From assembly GCF_001629705.1 (NCBI RefSeq), contig NZ_CP015378.1, forward strand, positions 1,922,001 to 1,986,000: a stretch of DNA of 64,000 nt, given 5' to 3'. The notes under the pieces are model-generated. The model was not told the origin of the DNA. It searched no databases and worked only from the letters and a program-made list of their open reading frames with translations. Positions 37,885-48,613 of this stretch are shown here, piece after piece. This DNA comes from Fictibacillus phosphorivorans. GTDB lineage: Bacteria; Bacillota; Bacilli; Bacillales; Fictibacillaceae. The stretch's first letter is position 1, and each line of letters begins with the position of its first letter. The translations under genes were made by a program, and so were the position numbers.

Positions 37885-37935
37885 AACCGGAGAATTGCTT
37901 CACTCGTTCAGAGAGAAGTCGTTCTCCGGTTTTTG
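37885..37935 (+). terminator. Riboswitch-controlled terminator before xpt
   Basis: AACCGGAGAA pairs with TTCTCCGGTT across a 27-base loop that contains the antiterminator partner, followed by TTTT. Confidence 0.88.
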
Positions 37936-37943
37936 GTGTGTAA

Positions 37944-39837
<1,894 letters not shown>

Positions 39838-39856
<19 letters not shown>

Positions 39857-40071
39857 ATGAAAGAGCGGCTATGATCCTCATTGTAACCAGTGGATGATAG
39901 CCGCTTCTTATGTTTGATGCTGTTAAGTTTTTCCCTTTTCGATTTTGTTGTCTTTGTTGTCATCCAATTATAGATCTCTTGATGAGCAAATGCGCTTCGA
40001 TCATGAGTAGGATTTCGTTTACCTTCACGAACTATTCTTTCTCTCATTTTCTTTGCTTTTGATTTTGCCAT
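39838..40071 (-). CDS. Small basic protein of unknown function
   Basis: 77 residues from ATG 40071 (MAKSKAKKMRERIVREGKRN), nine bases after AAAGGA; upstream codons in the frame lack a better site. Very rich in Lys and Arg in the first 55 residues; the C-terminus ends RSFIYTACF. It resembles small basic Bacillus proteins of unknown role, by memory of the opening motif only. Its 3' end overlaps the end of pbuX by 19 bases, and the pbuX terminator hairpin lies inside it. Confidence 0.65.
39861..39909 (+). terminator. Terminator of xpt-pbuX
   Basis: GAGCGGCTAT(G)ATCC pairs with GGAT(G)ATAGCCGCTTC around a 15-base loop. T content after the stem is modest. It lies within the convergent small basic gene. 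Confidence 0.65.
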
Positions 40072-40274
40072 TTTCTTCATTCCTTTCAATTCGTTTAATG
40101 GAATTTAATGGGTACTACATAACTACTATACTATATGTATACGATGAAAAGATACATGTTGTGTAAGAAAGCACAGAATCTTGAAAAAACAAGCTAGTAT
40201 TATCAGAAAAGGAAGACTATAATCTTCCTTGGGACCAAAAAGTCTCAATCATATGAAACAAAGGGGTTATTGTT

Positions 40275-42272
40275 GTGAATAAAAATGTTAAGAAAGTCGC
40301 TTCACTTACTCTAGCTATCAGTCTTTTAAGTTCACCTCTAGCAGGCCAAGCCATCGCTAAAACACCAGCAAAACACAAAAGTAAAGTTAACCTCAGAATC
40401 ATGGAAACAACAGACATTCATACAAACCTATTAAACTTTGATTATTACAAAAATGCAACATCTGAAAACGTTGGTCTAGCAAAGACTGCTACACTTGTTA
40501 AAACGGCTCGAGAAGACTTAAAGTACAGTCAAAACAGTGTGCTAGTTGATAATGGAGACCTGATTCAAGGTACGCCACTTGGTACATACAAAGCAAAGAT
40601 CTCCCCGCTAAAAGATGGTGAAGTTCATCCAGCCATCGCAGCTATGAATCTCATGGATTATGATATGGCAACACTAGGAAATCATGAGTTCAACTATGGT
40701 CTTGATTTTCTAGCAGAAACGTACGATGATGCTAATTTTCCTTTTGTAAACGCTAACGTATATGTAGATGATAAAGATAACAATCCAAAAAATGACGTTA
40801 ACAAATATACACCTTACAAAATTGTAAAGAAATTCGTTAGAGATGAATATGGCAGACCGAAGCTTTTGAAGATCGGATACATTGGTTTCGTACCACCACA
40901 GATCAACGAATGGGATAAATCTCATCTTGATGGAAAAGTAATTACAAAGAATATCATTGAAAGCGCAGAAAAGTTCATCCCGCAAATGAAGAAAAAAGGT
41001 GCAGACATCATTATCGCACAAGCTCACTCTGGCTTTAATGGAAGTGAAACGAATACAGAAGATGTTATTTATTCACTTAGCAAAGTAAAAGGAATTAGTG
41101 CTATTACATTCTCGCACACACATAAAATTTTCCCAGCAGCTGATGAGAAATCACTAGATGCCTTGTTTAAAGACGCAAAAGGTAATGTTCTTCCTGGCGT
41201 TGATAATGCAAAAGGTACAATAAACGGTGTACCCGCAGTACAAGCTGGATATGGTGGAGGCTCACTTGGTCTGATCGATTTAACCCTTCAACAAGATCGT
41301 GGAAGATGGAAAATAGTTTCCTCACAATCTTCTGTAAGAAGTGCAGCTGCCGTTAAACCAGATGAAAAAGTGGTTAACACGGTTAAAAATGCTCATGAAG
41401 CTACGATTAAGTACGTGAACACACCAATCGGCTCAACAACTGATGATATTCATAGCTTCTTTGCGCTTGTTCAAGATGATCCATCTGTACAAGTTGTAAC
41501 GAACGCTCAAAAATGGTATGTAGAAAAATACATCTCATTAAACAAGCCAGAATATAAAGATCTTCCTATACTCTCAGTTGGAGCTCCATTTAAAGCAGGA
41601 AGAAATGGTGTAACTGAATTTACCGAGATTCAAAAAGGACCACTTACGATTCGCAGTGCAGGTGACCTTTATCTTTATGACAATACGTTAAAAGCGCTAA
41701 AAGTAAAAGGTTCTGTTGTTAAAGAATGGTTAGAAATGTCCGCTGGGAAATTCAAGACCATAGATCCTACCAAAACAGAAGCACAAGAACTCTTAGATGC
41801 AGGTTTCCCTGTTTATAACTTTGACGTAATTGACGGTGTTAATTATCAAGTCGATGTTACGAAAGCTCCTAAGTATGATAAAAACGGAGCAGTGATCAAT
41901 GCTGACAGCAATCGAATTGTAAATCTAACATATGATGGAAAAGCTATCGACCCTAACCAAGATTTTATTGTAGTAACGAACAACTATAGAGCGGGTGGAG
42001 GCGGAAACTTCCCTGGAGTAAAAGGTAGCGAATATGTAGTTGATTCAGCTGATGAAAACCGACAAATTTTGATGGATTACATCACGGAGATGAAGGAGAT
42101 CACGCCTACAGCTGACAACAACTGGTCCATCGCTCCCATCAGCGGAAATGCTAACGTAACGTTCCTATCTTCGCCGAACGGTCAAAAATATACGAGTGAG
42201 ACAGGTAAGATACAATATACGAATAAAACAGATGCAAATGGATTCGGAATTTATAGTATTGATCTAAAATAA
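40275..42272 (+). CDS. Secreted 2',3'-cyclic-nucleotide 2'-phosphodiesterase / 5'-nucleotidase
   Basis: 665 residues. Signal peptide (about 1-28) then a calcineurin-type metallophosphatase domain with METTDIHTNL, NGDLIQGTPLG, LGNHEFNYG, AQAHSG and FSHTHKIFP, then a 5'-nucleotidase C-terminal domain (about 380-600; NNYRAGGGGNFPG). It corresponds to the CpdB-like half of B. subtilis YfkN. GTG 40275 is eight bases after AAGGGG. It releases phosphate and nucleosides from extracellular nucleotides. No LPXTG-type anchor or C-terminal helix is seen, so it is probably free in the medium or wall. Confidence 0.93.
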   Translation: MNKNVKKVASLTLAISLLSSPLAGQAIAKTPAKHKSKVNLRIMETTDIHTNLLNFDYYKNATSENVGLAKTATLVKTAREDLKYSQNSVLVDNGDLIQGTPLGTYKAKISPLKDGEVHPAIAAMNLMDYDMATLGNHEFNYGLDFLAETYDDANFPFVNANVYVDDKDNNPKNDVNKYTPYKIVKKFVRDEYGRPKLLKIGYIGFVPPQINEWDKSHLDGKVITKNIIESAEKFIPQMKKKGADIIIAQAHSGFNGSETNTEDVIYSLSKVKGISAITFSHTHKIFPAADEKSLDALFKDAKGNVLPGVDNAKGTINGVPAVQAGYGGGSLGLIDLTLQQDRGRWKIVSSQSSVRSAAAVKPDEKVVNTVKNAHEATIKYVNTPIGSTTDDIHSFFALVQDDPSVQVVTNAQKWYVEKYISLNKPEYKDLPILSVGAPFKAGRNGVTEFTEIQKGPLTIRSAGDLYLYDNTLKALKVKGSVVKEWLEMSAGKFKTIDPTKTEAQELLDAGFPVYNFDVIDGVNYQVDVTKAPKYDKNGAVINADSNRIVNLTYDGKAIDPNQDFIVVTNNYRAGGGGNFPGVKGSEYVVDSADENRQILMDYITEMKEITPTADNNWSIAPISGNANVTFLSSPNGQKYTSETGKIQYTNKTDANGFGIYSIDLK

Positions 42273-42279
42273 TGACGAT

Positions 42280-42308
42280 AAAAGAGAGCCTTAGTGGTTC
42301 TCTTTTTT
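42280..42308 (+). terminator. Intrinsic terminator after the nucleotidase
   Basis: AAAAGAGAGCC pairs with GGTTCTCTTTT (one wobble), followed by T. Confidence 0.85.
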
Positions 42309-42438
42309 TATTTCATAAGAAGGTGTAATTCATCTTTAGTAGAAATATAAAAATGGTAGCAAGAAGGAAAAAGATTTGGTAAAATAAAAACGAACAAATG
42401 TTCTTGTGTCGAAAAAATGAGACGATGAGGTGCTAAAA

Positions 42439-42864
42439 ATGATTGTAGCAGTGAATCCTTATGTAGTAACTGATGGTAAAGGTAAAGAAGCAGTGCAGTT
42501 TTATGTTGATGCATTGAATGCAGAACTTATTTCACTTCAAACATTCGGAGATATGCCAGAGGATCCCAATCATCCACTTCCTGAAGAAGCGAAAGACCGT
42601 GTCATGAATGCTCAATTTAAAGTAGGCGATACCGTTATGATGCTTTCCGATAATTTTCCTGGAATGCCTTATACAGTCGGAAATCAAGTTACCATCGCCA
42701 TTCATATCGATTCTGTAGAATCATCAAAACAAGTTTTTGAGAAACTTTCTAAAGAGGGAAAAGTAACAATGCCTCTACAAGAAACATTCTGGAGCCCATC
42801 GTATGGCCAAGTAAAAGATAAATATGGTGTAGAATGGCAAGTTTCTGCCGTTCAGCAAGACTAA
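42439..42864 (+). CDS. VOC-superfamily protein, PhnB-like
   Basis: 141 residues, glyoxalase/bleomycin-resistance fold. The PhnB-like pattern is visible: NPYVVTDGKGKEAVQFYVDA, MPEDPNHPLPEEAKDRVMNA and FWSPSYGQVKDKYGVEWQV. ATG 42439 is eight bases after GAGGTG; the GTG three codons earlier is part of that site. Cytosolic, monocistronic. Substrate unknown; despite the PhnB name a phosphonate role is not implied. Confidence 0.88.
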   Translation: MIVAVNPYVVTDGKGKEAVQFYVDALNAELISLQTFGDMPEDPNHPLPEEAKDRVMNAQFKVGDTVMMLSDNFPGMPYTVGNQVTIAIHIDSVESSKQVFEKLSKEGKVTMPLQETFWSPSYGQVKDKYGVEWQVSAVQQD

Positions 42865-42878
42865 AATTACTTATTAAG

Positions 42879-42913
42879 CAGACCCTTTCTTTTACATGGA
42901 GAGGGTCTTTTTT
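42879..42913 (+). terminator. Intrinsic terminator after the VOC gene
   Basis: AGACCCTTTC pairs with GAGAGGGTCT (one wobble), followed by six T. Confidence 0.88.
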
Positions 42914-42982
42914 GTTTAGTTCTCTTTTTAAAAGGTTATTTTAGTAATGTATCATAATAACGAATGAGAAAAGTCAAAATCA

Positions 42983-43021
42983 TTGACTACCTATCATAAA
43001 CATATTATAGTGATTTCACTA
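42983..43021 (+). promoter_or_regulatory. Promoter with overlapping palindromic operator
   Basis: TTGACT (42983-42988) and TATAGT (43006-43011) with a 17-base spacer. A perfect dyad, TAGTGA-TT-TCACTA (43008-43021), overlaps the -10 box and the expected start point, a position suited to repression. It controls the aldehyde dehydrogenase gene; the repressor is not encoded next to it. Confidence 0.7.
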
Positions 43022-43074
43022 ATACATGTTCATAAGTTTAAACACTTAAATTTATGTTGTAGGAGGCGTAAAGC

Positions 43075-44478
43075 TTGAATCAGCCAAACACGATGAAAGA
43101 AAGCACAAAGGAATCAATCGATAAACTTGTACAAGCTCAGAGAACCTACTTTCGAAGCGGTGTAACTCGATCATATGAATTCCGTATGAAGGCTTTGAAC
43201 AACCTTTCAAAGCTTGTTCGAAACAACGAAGCGAAAATTCTTCATGCATTAAAGACAGATTTAAATAAATCAGAAGCAGAAGCTTACACAACGGAGATTG
43301 GCTTTTTATTAGAAGAAATTCGTCATACTCAAAAACATCTAAAAAAATGGATGGAACCTAAAAAAGTAAAAACAGCAAAAACCCATATCGGATCAAAAGG
43401 TTATACCATCGCTGAACCTTATGGCGTCACATTAATAATCGCGCCATGGAACTATCCGTTTCAACTGCAACTAGCTCCGTTAATCGGTGCGATCGCAGCG
43501 GGAAATACGGCCATTTTAAAACCATCTGAACTTACGCCACAAACGTCAAAACTATTGAATGAACTTATCAAAGAATACTATCATCCTGATTTTATCGCAG
43601 TCGTAGAAGGCGGGGTTGAAACCAATCAAATCTTACTCGATCAACCATTAGATTATATATTCTTCACAGGAAGCGTTCCTGTAGGTAAAATCGTGATGGA
43701 AGCGGCAAGTAAGAGACTTATTCCTCTTACATTAGAACTAGGTGGCAAGAGTCCTTGTATTGTAGATGAAACAGCAGACCTTAAACTTGCTGCGAAGCGA
43801 ATAGCTTTCGGAAAATTTACGAACGTTGGTCAAACGTGTATAGCACCAGATTATATCTATTTACACAAAAACATACGTCAACCATTCATTGATACATTTA
43901 AAGAAGTCATAAAAGAATTTTACGGCGAAAACCCACTTCAGAATGAAGAATTCGGTAAGATCGTAAATGATCGTCATTTTAATCGTTTAAAAAGTTACTT
44001 ATCAGAAGGCGAGATACTTTTAGGTGGTCGATACGACGAAACCAGTGAAAAGATCGAACCAACTTTAATAGTTCCATCTGATACTTCTTCACCTGTAATG
44101 AGTGATGAAATCTTTGGACCCATCTTTCCAGTCATGGAATATGAAAGCATTGATGAAGTAATCGATTTTGTTGTTGAACGCCCAAAACCGCTTGCACTAT
44201 ACCTGTTTACAATTAACAAAGAGGTAGAAGAAAAAGTGGTGAATAACATCTCGTTTGGTGGTGGATCGATCAACGACACATTGATGCACATCGCCACGCC
44301 ATATCTGCCTTTTGGCGGGGTAGGAGAGAGCGGGATTGGAAGTTATCACGGTGAGTCCAGTTTCGTTGCGTTTTCTCATAACAAAAGTGTGCTCAACCAA
44401 ACGAACAAATTCGACTTTAGTTTTCGATACCCGAACGCTAAACATGGTTTGAAAATCATTAAAAAGTTAATGAAATAG
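43075..44478 (+). CDS. Class 3-type (fatty) aldehyde dehydrogenase, YwdH-like
   Basis: 467 residues. Motifs: APWNYPFQLQLAPL (cofactor), FTGSVPVGK, catalytic Glu in LELGGKSP and catalytic Cys in NVGQTCIAPDY, and EIFGPIFPV. The short length and the basic C-terminus (GLKIIKKLMK) fit the class 3 group, which includes B. subtilis YwdH. TTG 43075 is six bases after AGGAGGCG. Oxidises medium- to long-chain aldehydes to acids; likely substrates are inferred. Confidence 0.92.
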   Translation: MNQPNTMKESTKESIDKLVQAQRTYFRSGVTRSYEFRMKALNNLSKLVRNNEAKILHALKTDLNKSEAEAYTTEIGFLLEEIRHTQKHLKKWMEPKKVKTAKTHIGSKGYTIAEPYGVTLIIAPWNYPFQLQLAPLIGAIAAGNTAILKPSELTPQTSKLLNELIKEYYHPDFIAVVEGGVETNQILLDQPLDYIFFTGSVPVGKIVMEAASKRLIPLTLELGGKSPCIVDETADLKLAAKRIAFGKFTNVGQTCIAPDYIYLHKNIRQPFIDTFKEVIKEFYGENPLQNEEFGKIVNDRHFNRLKSYLSEGEILLGGRYDETSEKIEPTLIVPSDTSSPVMSDEIFGPIFPVMEYESIDEVIDFVVERPKPLALYLFTINKEVEEKVVNNISFGGGSINDTLMHIATPYLPFGGVGESGIGSYHGESSFVAFSHNKSVLNQTNKFDFSFRYPNAKHGLKIIKKLMK

Positions 44479-44487
44479 ATTTTTTTT

Positions 44488-44517
44488 AGACGCTGTCAAT
44501 TAAGATAGCGTCTTTTT
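44488..44517 (+). terminator. Intrinsic terminator after the aldehyde dehydrogenase
   Basis: AGACGCTGTC pairs with GATAGCGTCT (one wobble), followed by TTTT. Confidence 0.88.
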
Positions 44518-44608
44518 GTTGCGAAAAGTGCCAAAAACTCGACATGGGAACAAATGTTCTATTAGTGGGGGGGAAAAGTGAACTTGCTAAAAAAGTTGTA
44601 TTTAGCCT

Positions 44609-44644
44609 AAAAAAAAGAGTAGTTTTCCATAAGAAAAATACTCT
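44609..44644 (-). terminator. Terminator of the fasciclin gene
   Basis: On the minus strand AGAGTATTTTTC pairs with GAAAACTACTCT (one mismatch), followed by at least seven T. Confidence 0.8.
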
Positions 44645-44669
44645 GACTTTAAAGGCCGCTGAGGCACCT

Positions 44670-45164
44670 TTATGGTAATAAAACTGTATCGATTACGTGA
44701 ATTACACCATTGGATGTCTCGATATCCGGAGTAACCACAGTGGCATTGTTTATTTTAACGGGATTAAGTGAAATTGTTACTTCTTTACCAGCTAACGTTT
44801 TTACCTTCATTCCATTTTTGAGATCACTTGACAATACTTTTCCTGGAACGACATGGTAAAGCAGAATGTTTTTTAAATCTTCTCTGTTTAATAACTCTTC
44901 TGCTGTGATGTTTAAATCCTTTAGCAGTTTTCCAAACGCTTGATCTGTTGGTGCAAATACAGTATAAGGTCCAGCACCTTTGAGTGTCTCAACAAGTCCG
45001 GCTTTTTGTAGTGCGGCAACAAGTACTTTAAAATCTCCTGCGTCTGTTGCTGTTTGAACAATATCCTTTTTACTTCCTGAATTCTCAGAAGCGAAAACAT
45101 TGCTCGAGAGTGGAAGGGTAAGCATGAAAATCAATAAGAACCAACTCATTATTTTCTTTTTCAA
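44670..45164 (-). CDS. Secreted fasciclin (FAS1) domain protein
   Basis: 164 residues: signal peptide (1-25, ending VFASE) followed by one FAS1 domain with the usual H1 and H2 boxes, YTVFAPTDQAFGKL and VIHVIDTVLLP, and LLYHVVPGKV between. FAS1 domains mediate adhesion or surface binding. TTG 45164 follows AAGGAGGAT at good spacing. No anchor is seen, so it is probably released. Monocistronic. Confidence 0.92.
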   Translation of the reverse strand: MKKKIMSWFLLIFMLTLPLSSNVFASENSGSKKDIVQTATDAGDFKVLVAALQKAGLVETLKGAGPYTVFAPTDQAFGKLLKDLNITAEELLNREDLKNILLYHVVPGKVLSSDLKNGMKVKTLAGKEVTISLNPVKINNATVVTPDIETSNGVIHVIDTVLLP

Positions 45165-45602
<438 letters not shown>

Positions 45603-46253
45603 TTATCTTTTTCTATACTGAGAATTTCTGTGACCATTGAACAAACTGGATTTTTTACATGGTTGAATACTCGACTCTATAAAACAGCTCGTGGTTGATT
45701 CATCTCTAAACTCTTCAATCGTTGGTGTTGGTGAAATAAATAATGACGCTGTATTGATAGTAATCGTACCTGCAGATATTAATGGTGTTATAGATCTTAG
45801 TACAATTGATACTGACTCACCCGGAAATAATCGGGCATTTAATGCTAATTCTAAGTTTGTATTTGCTGAAAAACCTGCCACTGACGCTGCAGGGAAAAAT
45901 TGAGTAGCTGTTGAGTCTGCAATGACCCTCCCTGTGCTTGTTACAAGTTCAAATAACAATGTATTTGCTACACCTGTTGTTGTCGTTACTGTAGAACTAA
46001 CAATATAAGCAATATCATAAATTCCACCCGTTGTTGTTTGTAGTCCCGATGATACACCGTTTCTTAAGAATTCAATACCTGTAGTTGTTACTGCGTCATC
46101 AAGAGTTATAAGTACTGGAAATGTTGTTGTCGTCGTTGTTAGGGCTTGAAATGATGATTCTTTTACTGCTATCCCAGATCCTAAACCCGCTCTCTGTAAA
46201 TCATCATCGCACGAAAAGCAATTGCTATGAAATTTATTTCTTCTTTTACCCAT
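45603..46253 (-). CDS. BclA-like jelly-roll protein, probable spore-surface protein
   Basis: 216 residues. N-terminus has clustered Cys (NCFSCDDD), then a beta-rich, Thr-rich domain (about residues 30-175: TTTTTTFPVLITLDDAVTTT, GIYDIAYIVSS, LFPGESVSIVL) resembling the C1q-like C-terminal domain of BclA-type exosporium proteins, but without collagen Gly-X-X repeats. The C-terminus is Cys-containing and basic (CKKSSLFNGHRNSQYRKR). ATG 46253 follows AAGGGAGA; the frame can be extended upstream without support. Exosporium location is an inference from the fold. Confidence 0.55.
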   Translation of the reverse strand: MGKRRNKFHSNCFSCDDDLQRAGLGSGIAVKESSFQALTTTTTTFPVLITLDDAVTTTGIEFLRNGVSSGLQTTTGGIYDIAYIVSSTVTTTTGVANTLLFELVTSTGRVIADSTATQFFPAASVAGFSANTNLELALNARLFPGESVSIVLRSITPLISAGTITINTASLFISPTPTIEEFRDESTTSCFIESSIQPCKKSSLFNGHRNSQYRKR

Positions 46254-46416
46254 TTTAAAGTCTCCCTTCATCCCTATTCCTATTATTTGATGTAAGTTCT
46301 TATCATCTGGACATGGACAATAGTGGAATAAAACAAAATTACTTTTCATATGATTGAATTCGTAGTATAATGCTTTAAATCCGACATAACTCATAGGATT
46401 TGGAGGTTTTATAGTT

Positions 46417-47676
46417 ATGGAACAAACAGAAACTTATACTTCTTCAAATAAACAACGAGCATTTCAGCCTACAACAGTCGTAACAAAATTACAGCCTATG
46501 CAAAAAACGTACGTATTTTTAGGCGTTCTTGCTGCCTTCATTCTGCTTTTATTTACAGTTAACGTTGCAAATTGGACACAAGGCAGTCTTTTCCTTATTG
46601 GGCTAGCACTTGGCGGGGCTCTACTTTATGCACGATTTGGATTCACTTCAGCATTTCGTCGACTGGTTTCAGTCGGAAACGTTCAAGGACTTCAGGCTCA
46701 TATGGTGATGTTAGCCGTTGCATCCGTATTATTTGCAATTATTTTTAGTACTGGTTTTACCTTTACAGGTAGTGAACCGACAGGAAATGTATCACCCGTT
46801 GGAGTTAGTATCTTAGTTGGTGCTTTTCTGTTCGGAATCGGGATGCAGTTCGGAAACGGATGCGCATCAGGAACCCTTTATTCTTTAGGCGGTGGATCAT
46901 CATCAATGATTCTAACCCTAATCTCATTTATTGCAGGGTCTGTATTGGGAGCTTATCACTTCACATTTTGGATGGGTTTACCCTCTCTTCCACCACTCTC
47001 ATTAAATCAGATTCCTGGATTCGGTTATTTTGGAGCTTTAGTGATTCAGTTAGGATTATTTGCACTCATTTATTGGATTACTGTAAAAATAGCTAAAAAG
47101 AAACAACCACCTATGATGAAGCCACTTCCGACTACAGTTGGTTGGAAAAAGGTTTTTCGTGGATCTTGGCCATTGTTCACAGCTGCAATTGTGCTCGCTC
47201 TATTAAACGCATTAACATTAGCTGTAAAAGGTAGTCCATGGGGTATCACATCAGCATTTGCATTATGGGGCGGTAAAGCTATGATGGCAACAGGTGTTGA
47301 CGTATCAACTTGGGGTTATTTTGACGGAAAGAATGGCGAAGCTCTTACAAAAAGTGTTCTCACTGATCCAACGAGTGTGATGAACTTCGGTATAATTCTT
47401 GGTGCGTTTATCTCAGCTTCTTTCCAAGGTACGTTCAAACCAGGAAAGATTAAACCTGGTATTGCCGGTGCATCTATAATTGGTGGATTAATGATGGGAT
47501 ATGGTGCTCGCTTAGCTTTCGGCTGCAACATTGGTGCGTACTTTAGCGGGATTGCATCATTTAGTCTGCATGGCTGGGTATGGGCAGTTATGGCTATGCT
47601 AGGAACGTATTTAGCTCTTTTCATTCGACCAATGTTCGGATTAAAGAATCCAAAACCTACAGATTCAATTTGCTAA
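46417..47676 (+). CDS. YeeE/YedE-family transporter (thiosulfate/sulfur compound uptake type)
   Basis: 419 residues, about ten helices. The two family Cys motifs are visible: GMQFGNGCASGTLYSLGGG near residue 145 and GYGARLAFGCNIGAYFSG near residue 362, as in the TsuA thiosulfate channel family. ATG follows GGAGG. It is separated from the sulfur island (48.6 kb onward) by one minus-strand gene, so a link to sulfur uptake is suggestive only. Confidence 0.88.
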   Translation: MEQTETYTSSNKQRAFQPTTVVTKLQPMQKTYVFLGVLAAFILLLFTVNVANWTQGSLFLIGLALGGALLYARFGFTSAFRRLVSVGNVQGLQAHMVMLAVASVLFAIIFSTGFTFTGSEPTGNVSPVGVSILVGAFLFGIGMQFGNGCASGTLYSLGGGSSSMILTLISFIAGSVLGAYHFTFWMGLPSLPPLSLNQIPGFGYFGALVIQLGLFALIYWITVKIAKKKQPPMMKPLPTTVGWKKVFRGSWPLFTAAIVLALLNALTLAVKGSPWGITSAFALWGGKAMMATGVDVSTWGYFDGKNGEALTKSVLTDPTSVMNFGIILGAFISASFQGTFKPGKIKPGIAGASIIGGLMMGYGARLAFGCNIGAYFSGIASFSLHGWVWAVMAMLGTYLALFIRPMFGLKNPKPTDSIC

Positions 47677-47679
47677 CAT

Positions 47680-47719
47680 AAAAAAGCTAATGGATGATCA
47701 AATCCATTAGCTTTTTTTA
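47680..47719. terminator. Bidirectional terminator between convergent genes
   Basis: AAAAAGCTAATGGAT pairs perfectly with ATCCATTAGCTTTTT across a 6-base loop, with A and T runs on both sides. The stop of the minus-strand gene lies in the right arm. Confidence 0.93.
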
Positions 47720-48525
47720 TTTTTGGATGTATTGAATAATAAATGTCCGATTTGTCCCATAATCACTCTAGGTTCATTTCGGTCTGGAACATTCTTACTT
47801 AGTACAGAGATCGCATATGTATGACCCGGAAAATAGAATAACCCTACATTATGCTCCACCCCGGAAACATAACCTGTTTTGTGAGCTGCTTCCCAATTCG
47901 GAATCATTCCGATAGGACCCTCGCTAGCAGGAAGGTAACGTGGAAGTAAATCATTCATTTTTTGCTGTTTAAGAATATTGATCATCATTTCACATGCTTT
48001 TATGGATACAACTCTACCTGTTGCAATAAGGATTAAAAACGCATTAATTTCATGAGGTGTAATTACATTGAATTCACCAGGTATTCTATCCGGTGAAATT
48101 TGTAGCTTATGATGTAGGTGGCTTGTTTTAAATCCCCATTCTTTCATGTAAGCATGTACATTTTCTTTTCCTACTAAATCAATTAAAACATTTGTAGCCG
48201 TATTATCACTTTCAATGATCATCAGAACAAGTAAATCATGAATTGTCCATTCCATTCCTGCAGACAAATGCTTCAAAACACCGTCCCCCGGTACAAAGTC
48301 TTCATCTTGTATATATACCTTATCTTTCAAACGGTATTTCCCCTCAAATGCATGTGCAAAAACAGCTGCCATAATAGGAACCTTTATTATACTAGCAGCA
48401 TAGAATGATTCATTTTCGTGGTAAGTAAAATTCTCTTTTGTATTAAAATCGAATAAAGAACAACCATATACCCCTTTTCCAGAAGCTAATAAATCGGATA
48501 ATGAGCGTTCCATTTGTTTTATCAT
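47707..48525 (-). CDS. Class A beta-lactamase-fold serine hydrolase, cytosolic form
   Basis: 272 residues. The three active-site elements are present: SIIK (Ser-x-x-Lys) in YAASIIKVPIM near residue 43, SDN in ESDNTATN near residue 105, and KTG in AHKTGYVSG near residue 210. No signal peptide or lipobox is visible, unlike secreted penicillinases. ATG 48525 follows GGGGGAAG at five bases; the frame extends eight codons further. It may be a peptidase or an intrinsic beta-lactamase; activity is unknown. Confidence 0.88.
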   Translation of the reverse strand: MIKQMERSLSDLLASGKGVYGCSLFDFNTKENFTYHENESFYAASIIKVPIMAAVFAHAFEGKYRLKDKVYIQDEDFVPGDGVLKHLSAGMEWTIHDLLVLMIIESDNTATNVLIDLVGKENVHAYMKEWGFKTSHLHHKLQISPDRIPGEFNVITPHEINAFLILIATGRVVSIKACEMMINILKQQKMNDLLPRYLPASEGPIGMIPNWEAAHKTGYVSGVEHNVGLFYFPGHTYAISVLSKNVPDRNEPRVIMGQIGHLLFNTSKNKKS

Positions 48526-48613
48526 ACGCACTTCCCCCACCTGCTTCATCAGTTATAAATGCTACATATAGAACCCAAGTTAAGCAAATGAAACTAAAAT
48601 CAGGTGCTTTATT

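Noticed and set aside
40207..40232. AAGGAAGA/TCTTCCTT hairpin upstream of the nucleotidase gene as a terminator
   Set aside because: No T run follows on the plus strand and no gene on the minus strand ends there. It may be an operator, but nothing else supports that.
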